Part shown: piece by piece, positions 44,538 to 54,180 of the stretch | Numbering within the stretch: position 1 is the first letter of the stretch | Layout: each line of letters begins with the position of its first letter | Assembly (NCBI GenBank): GCA_934476235.1 | Contig: CAKSNL010000003.1 | Span: forward strand, 1-64,000 | Reading direction: 5' to 3' | DNA: 64,000 nucleotides | DNA from: an uncultured Clostridia bacterium | Lineage (GTDB): Bacteria; Bacillota; Clostridia; CAKSNL01; HGM11501 | The notes under the pieces: model-generated | What the model saw: only the letters and a program-made list of their open reading frames with translations | Databases searched by the model: none | Told to the model about the DNA's origin: nothing | Made by a program: the position numbers and the translations under genes

Positions 44538-44678
44538 ATGAAAAAGAAAAAATATGAGGCGCCGAAAGCGGAGGTCACCGTAATCGCAACGAAAGACGTT
44601 ATTTTAGCAAGCGGAACCTTAAGCACATTTTCAAGCGAAAAATTACTGTCCATGGGAAAGATTTTGGATATCGAGTAA
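44538..44678 (+). CDS. 46-aa peptide gene, YxxPxxEV...DVIxxSG type
   Basis: MKKKKYEAPKAEVTVIATKD opens the peptide and ILASG follows. Too short for routine gene calling but convincingly placed: AAGAGGTG 9 nt upstream, 19 nt after the 696-aa gene and 20 nt before the 707-aa gene. Short Firmicute peptides with a similar Y-x-x-P...D-V-I-x-x-S-G pattern are known to me as uncharacterised ORFs near secreted proteins. No cysteines. Function unknown; a processed peptide or secretion-linked factor is possible. Confidence 0.7.
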   Translation: MKKKKYEAPKAEVTVIATKDVILASGTLSTFSSEKLLSMGKILDIE

Positions 44679-44698
44679 GACCTTCGGGAGGGCAAAAC

Positions 44699-46822
44699 AT
44701 GAAAAGAAAAATTATTCTCGCGCTTTTAATAATTCTGTCACTGGCAATGCTTCCCGCTTTTTCGCTTGCGGCGGACACGGAATCTAACCTTTATATCGGC
44801 GAGGACACGGAGGAAAACAGGTTTTTGGACTTGACCGACGAGATTTTAAAGCCGAACAACAGAAAAAATCAGGACATATTCTTAACCGGAGACGCGAAGT
44901 GGGTTACTGATGTGAACCATTACACCGGTATTCAGAACGGATATTTCACGATTGACGGGGGCGGGCACACCGTCACCGTCATGCAGAACTTAGGGGTCGG
45001 CATCGGCTCAAAAGTGATACTTAAAAACATAACGGTGGACTTATCCGGTTACCGCTTTACGGTGAGGGAATCGGGCTGTCTTGAGCTTGGCGAGGGCGCG
45101 CGCATTATAAACGGCAATAACGCCGTTTCCGGCTGCATCAGCATAGAGGGCAACTCAGAGAGCACATTTAAAATGGACGAAGGAAGCGAAATAAAGGACT
45201 GCGGAAAAAGCTCTCAGGTTGCAAGCGCGGTCTACATTCACGGCGCGGGAAGCTTTATTTTCCGCGGCGGGGTGATAGAGAGCGCAAGCAGCAGCGTTCC
45301 CGCGGTGGTGCTGAACGGTTCGGCGTCAAAAATCAGAGTAAGCGGCGGCGCCTCCGTAGTTTCGGGATATGACGGGGCAAGGCACGAGATAAGCTTAAAA
45401 AACGGGGAGCAGTTCACTTTAGCCGGCGCCTTCACGGGCGACATTACCTTAAATTCGTCCGAGCTCGGCAAGCCATTCGGAACATATGAAGAAGGAGCCC
45501 AAGGGTTTGAAAACCTAAAATGCATGGGAAAGCCGGACGCTTTGTGTATAGCGGAGGACGGTTATTTAATCTGGGCGACGGAGGGCGACTGCTACATCGG
45601 CGATAATATGTACGAAAGAGTCAGCCTTCCCGAAGCGGTCGCAAAAGCCCCGAGCGGAAGCACGGTATATCTTATAAATGACGTGGAGCTTTCATCGACC
45701 GTGACCTTAGACAGAATCGGCGCGTCGGTCACAATAGCTTCCGACGGCGAAATGAAAAAAATCAGCATTAAATTAAACGGGGACGAAAAATTGGAAACGG
45801 CGTCCAAAAGGCTCTTTTTGATAAGGAACGGACATCTGACGCTTGAAAACGTCATCTTAGAGGGCGGAATGCATAAAGATTACGGCGGCACGGTCATTGT
45901 GGAGGAGGCTTCCTGTTCCCTCACCCTTAAGGGGAGGACCGTTCTGCGCGGGGGAAAAGCCCTAAACGGCGGCGCCGTCTGGGTGCGGCGCGGCACGCTT
46001 AAAATGGAGGATGACGCGCGAATTGAAAATTGCGAGGCTAAAAATACGGGCGGAGCAATTTACATAACAAATCAGGGCGAGGCGCACATCCTCGGCGGAA
46101 GCATTGAGGAAAACACTGCTCCGCAAGCCGGCGGGATAAAGGCGGCATCCGGCACCGGGGTGTACATCGGAAACGGCGCCGTCATCTCCGGCAATAAAAA
46201 CGGCAGGGGAGAAGAAAGCAACATCTGCCCGGAGGATAAAAACACCGTGGTTTTAAATGGCACGTTCACGGGCAGAGCCGGCGTTTCGTTCGGCTCGGAG
46301 GGAGTTCCCTTCGGCTTGGCGGACGGTGCGGACGGGGAATACAATATCTTTTCCGATTCCGACAGCGCTCTTTCCGGCTTTCTCTCCGACGGGAAAATGC
46401 TCTGGGTTCGGGGCAGAGTGAAGCTTGAGGCAGAATATGACTCCGGCGTTATTGATGACGGCGGGAAAAAATACGGCATTATCCGCTTCATCACAAATTT
46501 TGACACGGCAGAGGATGCTCCGATAGTTTCTTACGGAACGTATGTCCTCACCCCGGAAATGTTTAATGAGAACGAAGAAGAAATATATAATAAAGGCGGA
46601 GAGGTGCTGCCCGCTTATTTTCTGGGCAGAACAAAGGATGATGCCGGGTGGCGCGAACCGTCATCGGGCTACAGCTTCGCGGTCGATTACGTTAAGATTC
46701 CCGAGGAGTATTTTGACACCGCTTTTGTCGCGGTAAGCTATGTGAAAATCGGCGAAACGGTGGTTTACAAAACGCTTTCGGGAGTAAGGCTGGATGCGGA
46801 CAGGGTGATTGATAACGGCTGA
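44699..46822 (+). CDS. Secreted beta-helix protein, 707 aa
   Basis: Signal peptide 1-25. Two beta-helix modules (about 27-285 and 295-560) paralogous to those of the 696-aa protein, the second with GGAVWVRRGTLKMEDDARIENC-type rungs. The C-terminal module (about 575-700) matches the end of the 696-aa protein (GIIRFITNF...VSYGTYVLTPEMF) and continues to VAVSYVKIGETVVYKTLSG. Secreted, no visible anchor. Confidence 0.87.
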   Translation: MKRKIILALLIILSLAMLPAFSLAADTESNLYIGEDTEENRFLDLTDEILKPNNRKNQDIFLTGDAKWVTDVNHYTGIQNGYFTIDGGGHTVTVMQNLGVGIGSKVILKNITVDLSGYRFTVRESGCLELGEGARIINGNNAVSGCISIEGNSESTFKMDEGSEIKDCGKSSQVASAVYIHGAGSFIFRGGVIESASSSVPAVVLNGSASKIRVSGGASVVSGYDGARHEISLKNGEQFTLAGAFTGDITLNSSELGKPFGTYEEGAQGFENLKCMGKPDALCIAEDGYLIWATEGDCYIGDNMYERVSLPEAVAKAPSGSTVYLINDVELSSTVTLDRIGASVTIASDGEMKKISIKLNGDEKLETASKRLFLIRNGHLTLENVILEGGMHKDYGGTVIVEEASCSLTLKGRTVLRGGKALNGGAVWVRRGTLKMEDDARIENCEAKNTGGAIYITNQGEAHILGGSIEENTAPQAGGIKAASGTGVYIGNGAVISGNKNGRGEESNICPEDKNTVVLNGTFTGRAGVSFGSEGVPFGLADGADGEYNIFSDSDSALSGFLSDGKMLWVRGRVKLEAEYDSGVIDDGGKKYGIIRFITNFDTAEDAPIVSYGTYVLTPEMFNENEEEIYNKGGEVLPAYFLGRTKDDAGWREPSSGYSFAVDYVKIPEEYFDTAFVAVSYVKIGETVVYKTLSGVRLDADRVIDNG

Positions 46823-46840
46823 CCGCAGATGATTTTCTGC

Positions 46841-46862
46841 AAAAAACACCAATGTGTTTTTT
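46841..46862 (+). terminator. Terminator after the 707-aa gene
   Basis: AAAAAACAC-CAAT-GTGTTTTTT hairpin 18 nt past the stop codon. Confidence 0.75.
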
Positions 46863-46874
46863 GGTTTCCTTCCT

Positions 46875-46909
46875 GTTGCATCGGGCGGCTATTATCCGCC
46901 CGATGCAAC
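46875..46909 (+). promoter_or_regulatory. Perfect 14-bp-stem hairpin in the leader of the 1424-aa SLH gene
   Basis: Arms 46875-46888 (GTTGCATCGGGCGG) and 46896-46909 pair exactly around CTATTAT. It ends 25 nt before the ATG and lacks a T tract, so it is not a normal terminator. It may protect or regulate the downstream mRNA or act as a processing site within the island transcript. Confidence 0.6.
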
Positions 46910-46934
46910 CAACAGTATACAGGAGGTATAATTT

Positions 46935-49900
46935 ATGAAAAAAAGCATATCCGTTTTGCTTTCCCTGTGCCTTATGTGCCCGCTTTTGCCCGCTTTTGCG
47001 GAAAGCCTTAAGGCGTCGGACGTTATAGGCAAAATGGAATTTAAGGACCCGGACGGGATCTATTTATCCGATGACGAAATAAAAAAAACGGTCCCGCTTT
47101 CCGATATAGAATATATTGCCCTGGGGGACGGGATAGGTCCTTCGGACGGCGATGAGGACGCGGCTTATCTATACGATTTTAAAAAAGAGCTTAAGGAAAA
47201 AGCCCTTCGCACGGTGAAGCTTTCGTTTTTGGCTGAAACGGCGGTGAGCGGGTTAAAGCTCTGGGACGGTACGGACTCGGTAAAGGCGGGCAGCATCTAC
47301 GGCTCGGAGGACGGCGAAAGCTTCTTCCTTTTGGGAAGGCTCAACTTAAACGGCGAAAAGGTCTTTTTGACCGATTTCGGCTTTAACGTAAAGGTAAAAA
47401 GCATCTCGGTCGTGACTGAAGGAGCGGGAAGCCTTAAAATATCGGAGCTTCACGTGATAAAGGAAAATGAGAACTATGAAACGGTCGACATGCCTTATGG
47501 CGGCGGGCTCTATTATAAAAACGAGCCGGATAAGTGGACCGTGTCGGCAGATACCGAGCATCGCCTCTCTCCGGCAAAAAATATGTTTGACGGAAAGAAG
47601 GACACATTCTGGCACTCCGACTATGACGATGAAACGGTCGAAAGCAAAAAGAAGCTGCCCCACTCTGTCACCGTTAATTTCAATGAGGACAAGGTGATTT
47701 CGGGCGTAAAGCTGACCCCGAGAAACGGAGGAAGCCGCATAACCGCTGCCGATATTTATGTTTCGGGCGACGGGAAAAATTTCTACAAGGCGGGGCGCGG
47801 AGCATTTAACTATGCTTCACCTGATGAAAAAACGGTGGATTTCGGGGAAAATATTTTGGTAAAAGCGGTCAAAATGGTGTCCGTTGCGACAGAGGGAAAT
47901 ACATATTCCACATGCGCGGAGCTTGAATTTAAAAAAGCGGACATGTCATACTCCGTTTCCGATATGCCGGACGAGATGACGCCCTCTGTAAAAGGTAAGC
48001 TCACGGCGGACATAAACGGTGAAGAAAATGACTGCCTTACGGACGGCAGGTTGGGAAGCTATGTAAGCGCGGGTGAGGGCGATGTTTTGACTCTGCGCTC
48101 TAAAAGCTCCGTCACAGCCTCCGGCATAAGGATAAAAACGCGGGAGGGAAAGCCCGTTGCCGCGGCGAAAATCAGCCTTTCGGCTGACGGGAAGAATTTT
48201 ATAGACTACGCCGAACATTCACTTTCGGGCGGGGAATACCTTTTCAGAGCAAATATCACCCTCCGCGCGGTGAAAATTTCGGTAAAAGGGGAAGAAACGG
48301 CTGAAATAACGGAGGTAAGCCTTATCTCCGAGTGCTTTAATTACAATAAGACCGAAATTGACAAAGAGATAAGAGATACCGCGCTCTGGACCGTTACGGC
48401 GGGGAGCGAGAATGCCTCATCGCCCGCGAAAAACTTGATTGACGGCGACATTCACAGCATATGGCACTCCTATTACGATAACGCCAAGGGCGAAAAGGAC
48501 ACGCCGCCCATCGAAATAGTTTTCGATTTCGGGAAAGAAATCACGCTTTCGGGCTTTAATTACTATCCCATGAGGCGGGATACCGATGCCGACACCGCGG
48601 GATATTTCAAGGCGATAAAGGTTGACGCCGCGGTTGACTCATCTCCCGATGTCCGGTGGTATCCCGTTGCGGCGGACAGGTACACCTATAACGGTTATTT
48701 CGCCGTTCAGACGACGCATTTTGACTTTAACACGAAGGTGAGAAAGCTGAAAATCACCGTGACGGACGCAAACTATTCCTACGCGACCGGCGGCGAGATC
48801 AGGTTCCTTTCGGAGGATGCGGCAAGAAAGCCCGAAAACGCAAAAACGAAAGAGGCTTTTTCCGTGTTCGAGTTTGACGACTGGGAGAGCACCGAAAACG
48901 TGAAAATAGCCTATGACCTTAACGACGCGGGCTTTTTAAAGGGCTTTTACACAGGCGGTGAGGCGGTAAATAAAGATTACTACACCGTGGAGGATGACGG
49001 CATCGTCTTAAGCAAATATTTCTTTACGGACTGCCTGCCCGACATGAGCGCGGCGGATATCGGCTTTAACTTAAGCTTTTTCAGGGGTGATGACATTTAT
49101 TACACCGTAAAGGTCGGCGGAGCGGAAAGGCATAAGTTTTTCTTCCGGTCAGTCGGGGGCGGAAAAGTTTACGCTATAGCCGGCGGCAAGGAGATCTCAA
49201 GCGGCGATGAGGTAAGAAGAAAGGACTCTGTAATTGCCGCGGCGGTCGCCTCTGACGGATACCGCCTTAAAAGTGCCTCGGTCACGGCTATAAATGACGC
49301 GTACGATTATTTTGATATAGCGAGGGATAAATATACTGTTACGGCGTCAAGCGTTTTCCCGTCATGCCCCGAAAGCATGATGACGGACTCTGACAGTTCA
49401 ACCTACTGGCACTCCGGCTATGAGGTCTCGGGCGGAACAATAGTATCGTCCGACAAGCCGCCGTTTGACATAACGGTAAGCTTTAAAGAAATAACGGACG
49501 GCGTTAAGGGGATAAGATATGTTCCCCGCCAGGATAACGACGGCGGAAGGATAATCTCCTACAAAGTCTACATTTCGCACGACGGGGAGAATTTCGAAAA
49601 AGAGGCTGCCTCCGGCACGCTTATAAATTCGCCCGAGGAGCAGAGCATTGATTTTTCCTCGCCCGTCGATTCGGTAAAGGCGGTAAGGCTTAAAATAATT
49701 CAGACCTCGGGCGGAACGTACGCCCAGATTGCAGAGCTCAACGTGGTCGGCGCGAAGAAAAAGAGCGCGGAAATAACCTCGGTCTCAAACGGCACAAAGA
49801 GATCGGAGTTTTCGGTCAATGACCTTTTTGCCGACCTTGAATTTACTGCCGAGTTTGAAAAAACAGATGAGGGGATAACCCCTGTAGAATATGAATTTTC

Positions 49901-51209
49901 GCACGTAACTTATGTGACCGCGCCGGAAAACGCGGAAAACGGAAAGGACCTTTTTGTAAGCTTTAAGGCGGAGGAAGGCTACAGGCTTTCCGAACCGACA
50001 GTATATGCCGGGGAGAGCCTCCTTTCGCCCGACGCGGACTACACTTTTGTTACGGACGGCGGAAAAGCAAAGCTCACGGTGAAAAATCCCGACGGCAGAA
50101 GAATAAAAATATGCGCATCGGGCGTTCAGGTTCTGCCGAGCCACAAGGTAAGCTATAAGGATAAATTCGGCGCGGTCGGCGCCCTGCCGGAAGATGCAGA
50201 GGTAAAAGAGGGCGAAAAGTTCACTTTGCCGTCGGGCAAGGGGCTAAAGCTTGTCGGATACGTCTTTGACGGGTGGACTGAAGACGGTGAGCATTATAAC
50301 GCGGGCGACACTGTCACCATGCGGGACGGGGACATGGTCTTTTATGCCTCATGGAAGGCGGATAAGGGGAAGAAGGACGAGAGCGGCGCGGCAGGAAAAC
50401 CGTCCGCGAAGCCGTCCGGAAAGTCCTCATCCTCCTCCGGTGCGCCGACGGGCTATGTGCCCGAAAAGGAGGAGACATTTAAGATCTACCTTTCAGGAAC
50501 GGGATATGTGACGTTAAAGAGCGGAGAAAAGGTTCCGCCTCCCCGTGAAATTGCCGGATACAGGTTTGAAGGCTGGTACTTGGATGAGGCGCTGACGGTT
50601 CCTTACAGTAACACCGGGATTAAAGAAACGCTCATGCTCTATCCGAAGTATGAAAAGCTTGAGAGCAGCGAGCCCTTTTCCGACATAGCGGGTCACTGGG
50701 CGTACGGCGACATAATGTTTCTTTACGGCAGCGGAAAGGTAAAGGGCACCGGAAACGGCGCGTTCAGCCCGGACGGATATGTTACGAGGGCGGAGTTTAT
50801 CCAAATGCTTTATAACATTTCGGGCGGGGAAGCGCTGACCGGCGCGGGATTTTCGGACATTTCGGAAAGCGACTGGTTCTATACTGCGGTCGCATGGGCA
50901 AAAAGCGCCGGCATAACGGAAGGGACTGACGGCGGGGATTTTTCGCCCGACTCCAAGATAACGCGCGAGCAGATGGTCACAATGCTCATGAGGTATTTAA
51001 ATCTTTCGGACGGCGCAAGCGAAAATGACTCGGTAAAGTTTTCGGACGAAAGCGAGATATCCGGCTGGGCGAAGGACGCGGTTAAAAAGGCGAGAGAGCT
51101 CGGCATAGTCCTGGGAAGACCGGATAATACCTTTGAACCTGATAGCAATACCACGCGCGCCGAAAGCGCCGTAATACTCGGAAGAATAATGAGAAATTTT
51201 AAAAGTTAA
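46935..51209 (+). CDS. S-layer-homology surface protein with discoidin and InlB repeats, 1424 aa
   Basis: Signal peptide 1-23. Several F5/8 type C-like domains: about 60-160, 175-325, 475-630 and 800-935, the latter three with TFWHSDY, SIWHSYY and TYWHSGY loops. Two InlB-type beta-grasp repeats follow (about 1085-1140, FDGWTEDGEHYNAG; about 1185-1235, FEGWYLDEAL) around a Ser/Lys/Gly linker. Three SLH domains end it (about 1245-1424: FSDIAGHWAYGDI, FSDISESDWFYTAVAWAK, FSDESEISGWAKDAVKKA). It is anchored to secondary cell-wall polymer and probably binds glycans. AGGAGGT upstream. Confidence 0.93.
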   Translation: MKKSISVLLSLCLMCPLLPAFAESLKASDVIGKMEFKDPDGIYLSDDEIKKTVPLSDIEYIALGDGIGPSDGDEDAAYLYDFKKELKEKALRTVKLSFLAETAVSGLKLWDGTDSVKAGSIYGSEDGESFFLLGRLNLNGEKVFLTDFGFNVKVKSISVVTEGAGSLKISELHVIKENENYETVDMPYGGGLYYKNEPDKWTVSADTEHRLSPAKNMFDGKKDTFWHSDYDDETVESKKKLPHSVTVNFNEDKVISGVKLTPRNGGSRITAADIYVSGDGKNFYKAGRGAFNYASPDEKTVDFGENILVKAVKMVSVATEGNTYSTCAELEFKKADMSYSVSDMPDEMTPSVKGKLTADINGEENDCLTDGRLGSYVSAGEGDVLTLRSKSSVTASGIRIKTREGKPVAAAKISLSADGKNFIDYAEHSLSGGEYLFRANITLRAVKISVKGEETAEITEVSLISECFNYNKTEIDKEIRDTALWTVTAGSENASSPAKNLIDGDIHSIWHSYYDNAKGEKDTPPIEIVFDFGKEITLSGFNYYPMRRDTDADTAGYFKAIKVDAAVDSSPDVRWYPVAADRYTYNGYFAVQTTHFDFNTKVRKLKITVTDANYSYATGGEIRFLSEDAARKPENAKTKEAFSVFEFDDWESTENVKIAYDLNDAGFLKGFYTGGEAVNKDYYTVEDDGIVLSKYFFTDCLPDMSAADIGFNLSFFRGDDIYYTVKVGGAERHKFFFRSVGGGKVYAIAGGKEISSGDEVRRKDSVIAAAVASDGYRLKSASVTAINDAYDYFDIARDKYTVTASSVFPSCPESMMTDSDSSTYWHSGYEVSGGTIVSSDKPPFDITVSFKEITDGVKGIRYVPRQDNDGGRIISYKVYISHDGENFEKEAASGTLINSPEEQSIDFSSPVDSVKAVRLKIIQTSGGTYAQIAELNVVGAKKKSAEITSVSNGTKRSEFSVNDLFADLEFTAEFEKTDEGITPVEYEFSHVTYVTAPENAENGKDLFVSFKAEEGYRLSEPTVYAGESLLSPDADYTFVTDGGKAKLTVKNPDGRRIKICASGVQVLPSHKVSYKDKFGAVGALPEDAEVKEGEKFTLPSGKGLKLVGYVFDGWTEDGEHYNAGDTVTMRDGDMVFYASWKADKGKKDESGAAGKPSAKPSGKSSSSSGAPTGYVPEKEETFKIYLSGTGYVTLKSGEKVPPPREIAGYRFEGWYLDEALTVPYSNTGIKETLMLYPKYEKLESSEPFSDIAGHWAYGDIMFLYGSGKVKGTGNGAFSPDGYVTRAEFIQMLYNISGGEALTGAGFSDISESDWFYTAVAWAKSAGITEGTDGGDFSPDSKITREQMVTMLMRYLNLSDGASENDSVKFSDESEISGWAKDAVKKARELGIVLGRPDNTFEPDSNTTRAESAVILGRIMRNFKS

Positions 51210-51221
51210 GGAGGGGCTTTT

Positions 51222-52694
51222 ATGAATTACGCATCACCGGAGGCGGTCGGCGTCCGCTCGGAGGACATCGAAAGGTACGTAAAAGGGCTGGAGGAGAAAA
51301 ACCTTGCGACGCACGATATCATCATGGCGCGCGGCGATAATATATTTTTCGAAAAATACTACGAACCGTTTGACCGGGAATTTTTCCACAGAATGTACTC
51401 GGTCAGCAAAAGCATCGTTTCGATTGCGGTGGGCTTTATGCTCGGGGATAATCTGGCGGATATTGACGACCCGATGGAAAAATTCTTCGGGGACGAGCTT
51501 AAAAATCAGACGGACGAAAATATAAAAAAGCAGACCATCCGCGACATGCTCATGATGTGCACCGCCAAGCCGAACAGAGTGTGGTTTGACCATAGACCGG
51601 AGGACAGAGTGCGGTTCTATTTTGAGAACAACAGGATCGAAACGCGCCCCGCGGGAACGGTCTATTACTACGACTCTGAAGGGTCGTTTATCCTGGGCGC
51701 GCTGGTCGAAAATCTCACGGGCAAAACGCTTACCGAATACTTAAACGAAAAGCTATTTAAAAAAATCGGCGTGTCCGAAAAAACAAGCTGCTTAAAATGC
51801 CCGGGCGGTCACTCCTGGGGCGATTCGGGAATGCTTTTAAGACCGGTCGATTTACTGAAAATAGCAAGATTCATACTAAACGGCGGAAGCTGGAACGGCG
51901 AGCAGCTGCTGGACCGCGAATATATAAAAAATGCGGTAAGCTTTAAGACCTATAACAATCAGACAGACGCGTGCGCGGCGGATACTTTAGGCTACGGCTG
52001 GCAGATATGGAGAACGTACGGCAATTCCTTTTTCTTTAACGGCATGGGCTGTCAGTATGCCGTCTGCGTGCCGGATAAGGACATGATATTAATATATAAC
52101 GCGGATAACCAGGGCAAGGAAAACGTTACAAACTCTATTATCGAGGATTTTATAAAAGGTATAGCGCAAAATGCGTCGGATGAGCCTTTGGCAAAGAATC
52201 CCGAGGCGGAAAAATCGCTCCGGGAGGCGACCTCGGGCTTAAAGCTTGCGGTTACGCGGGGCAATGTCGCAAGCAGATTTGAGAAAGAATTTACCGGCAG
52301 AGTCTATACGCTCGGGGCAAATCCCATGGGCATCGAACGGTTTAAGGTCGAAATCGAAAACGGCGAGGGGAAATTTATCTATAAAAACGCTCAGGGCGAA
52401 AAGACGGTTCGGTTCGGAATGGGGAAAAACGTGATTTCCGAATTTCCGCAGGACGGCTACTCATCGGAAATCGGCGGCGTCACGGCAAAGGGAAATCACT
52501 ACAGGTGCGCCGCGTCCGGCGCGTGGGTGGAGGAGAAAAAGCTCCACATCTACGTTCAGATTATTGATAGGTATTTCGGAAACCTCGGGATAACGATAGG
52601 GTTTAAAGACGACGTCTGCGGTATGCGCATGATAAAGCACGCGGAGGACTTTTTATCAGAGTATCAGGGCTTCGCCGGCGGTCACCGGGAGTAA
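51222..52694 (+). CDS. Serine hydrolase of the beta-lactamase family (class C type)
   Basis: 490 aa. Catalytic SVSK at residues 60-63, YDS motif near 149-151 and a typical GYGWQIWR...FFFNGMGCQYAVCVP core. A beta-rich extra domain follows about 365-490. No signal peptide, so cytosolic in contrast to the preceding surface genes. May be an esterase or D-amino-acid peptidase. 12 nt after the SLH gene with AGGAGG, so it is the last gene of the island transcript. Confidence 0.9.
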   Translation: MNYASPEAVGVRSEDIERYVKGLEEKNLATHDIIMARGDNIFFEKYYEPFDREFFHRMYSVSKSIVSIAVGFMLGDNLADIDDPMEKFFGDELKNQTDENIKKQTIRDMLMMCTAKPNRVWFDHRPEDRVRFYFENNRIETRPAGTVYYYDSEGSFILGALVENLTGKTLTEYLNEKLFKKIGVSEKTSCLKCPGGHSWGDSGMLLRPVDLLKIARFILNGGSWNGEQLLDREYIKNAVSFKTYNNQTDACAADTLGYGWQIWRTYGNSFFFNGMGCQYAVCVPDKDMILIYNADNQGKENVTNSIIEDFIKGIAQNASDEPLAKNPEAEKSLREATSGLKLAVTRGNVASRFEKEFTGRVYTLGANPMGIERFKVEIENGEGKFIYKNAQGEKTVRFGMGKNVISEFPQDGYSSEIGGVTAKGNHYRCAASGAWVEEKKLHIYVQIIDRYFGNLGITIGFKDDVCGMRMIKHAEDFLSEYQGFAGGHRE

Positions 52695-52706
52695 AAAAGC
52701 AAGAAT

Positions 52707-52739
52707 AAAACGGCGCGGAATTTCTTCCGCGCCGTTTTT
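52707..52739 (+). terminator. Terminator of the surface island operon
   Basis: AAAACGGCGCGGAA / TTCCGCGCCGTTTT stem with TTTC loop and T tail; also effective in reverse. Confidence 0.92.
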
Positions 52740-52945
52740 GCGCGCACTGAAAACTTTTTTGTTTCCAAAATGAAGGGCTTTTCGGTGTGACTGTTATATG
52801 CTTTAAATGGTTAACAAAAAAATTTTTTAAAAACGACGTATACGTACCTTCTTTTTTAAAACCATATGTGATAAAATTAGGCTGCAAGGCGGGAAAACGG
52901 TATATGGCGCCCCGGAAAGACGGGGAGAAAAAGGAGGAAGAATTT

Positions 52946-53959
52946 ATGGAAAAAATCAATTTGCGGCTTTTTGGCGAAGTAACCGGTAGGGAGGTATCGG
53001 CATCGACGGGAAATAACCTTTCTGCCGGAAACGAGGCGTTTTACGCAAATAAACTCATCGGGGCTGCCGAGCATAACCTTGTTTATTCGCAGTTCGCACA
53101 GAAAAGATCCATTCCGAAAAACGGCGGCAAGACAGTTGAATTCAGAAAATTCGAGCCTCTTGCCAAGGCAACAACGGCTTTAACCGGAGGCGTGACTCCA
53201 AACGGTCCGGCGCTTGAAACCACATCTCTTACGGCAAGCTTGAGTCAGTACGACGGATTTGTTAGATTTACAGGCATTCCGGATCTCACGTCGGTCAATC
53301 CCGACATGATTGAAACGGTCGATAACATTGGTGAACAGGCAGGGTACAAATTAGACAGGATCGTCCGTGACATTGTAATGGAGGGGACAAATGTGCAGTA
53401 CGGCGACGGAAGCGTCGCTTCGCGTGCAGCGCTCACCGGCGGAGCGGCTTCGGGAAACAATTATCTCACTGTGGACGCGGTAAAAAAGGCAGTCCGTGCG
53501 CTTCGTAAACAGAACGCTAAGCCGATCAACGGCTATTACATCGCGATCGTACACCCCGATACGGCGTACGACCTTATGAATGACCCGGAGTGGAAAGAGA
53601 TGAATAACTACACCTCCGGAAATGTCGGGAAGCTTTATAAGGGCGAGATCGGTTGTGTTGCCGGTGTAAGGTTCGTCGAGTCAACCGAGGCAAAGATCTG
53701 GAAAGGTACGACCGACGGCGGAAAGGGTGGCAGAGCTGTTTACGGTACGCTCATTCTCGGCGCCAACGCATACGGCACGACCGAAATCAAAAACAATCTT
53801 TGTATGGTCATTAAGCAGTCGGACTCCGCCGGTGCGGCAGATCCGCTTGACCGGAGTTTGATGGTCGGATGGAAGGCGGCGTTTACCGCAAAAATTCTCA
53901 TGGACGAGTATATGGTAAGGATCGAGACATGTTCATCGTTTGACTCGGACGCCAATTAA
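52946..53959 (+). CDS. N4-gp56-like phage major capsid protein (prophage remnant)
   Basis: 337 aa, intact. The sequence NLSAGNEAFYANKLIGAAEHNLVYSQFAQKRSIPKNGGKTVEFRKFEPLA (in parts) and GVTPNGPALETTSLTASLSQYDGFV are characteristic of the N4-gp56 capsid family. Residues 2-20 may hold a short scaffold-like segment. The start at 52946 has AAGGAGG 8 nt upstream; the ORF continues upstream without a site. No portal, terminase, protease or tail genes are adjacent. Confidence 0.9.
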   Translation: MEKINLRLFGEVTGREVSASTGNNLSAGNEAFYANKLIGAAEHNLVYSQFAQKRSIPKNGGKTVEFRKFEPLAKATTALTGGVTPNGPALETTSLTASLSQYDGFVRFTGIPDLTSVNPDMIETVDNIGEQAGYKLDRIVRDIVMEGTNVQYGDGSVASRAALTGGAASGNNYLTVDAVKKAVRALRKQNAKPINGYYIAIVHPDTAYDLMNDPEWKEMNNYTSGNVGKLYKGEIGCVAGVRFVESTEAKIWKGTTDGGKGGRAVYGTLILGANAYGTTEIKNNLCMVIKQSDSAGAADPLDRSLMVGWKAAFTAKILMDEYMVRIETCSSFDSDAN

Positions 53960-54180
53960 AAAAGAATTCTTCGTGCCGCCGCATTAATCACATTATCATA
54001 ACATCCAAAAAAGAAACAGCACCATAAAGGTACGACACTAAAGTAAATCATAGGGTTGATGAATCTTCAATGTCCGGGGCGTAGGAATATCATTAAAGCC
54101 GTTGCCGTCTAAAGAAAAAATTCTTACCTCCCGGCACCCGTTTTATTATTGTTGGTGAATAAATCGGCACACGAGGCGGT
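53960..54180. other. Non-coding gap inside the prophage remnant
   Basis: Stops in all frames; no repeat or structure seen. The missing N-terminus of the next gene may have been lost here. Confidence 0.6.

Noticed and set aside
44538..44678. A lasso-peptide or other RiPP cluster
   Set aside because: The Y-x-x-P resemblance is weak, and no RRE, protease, cyclase or radical-SAM gene is adjacent.
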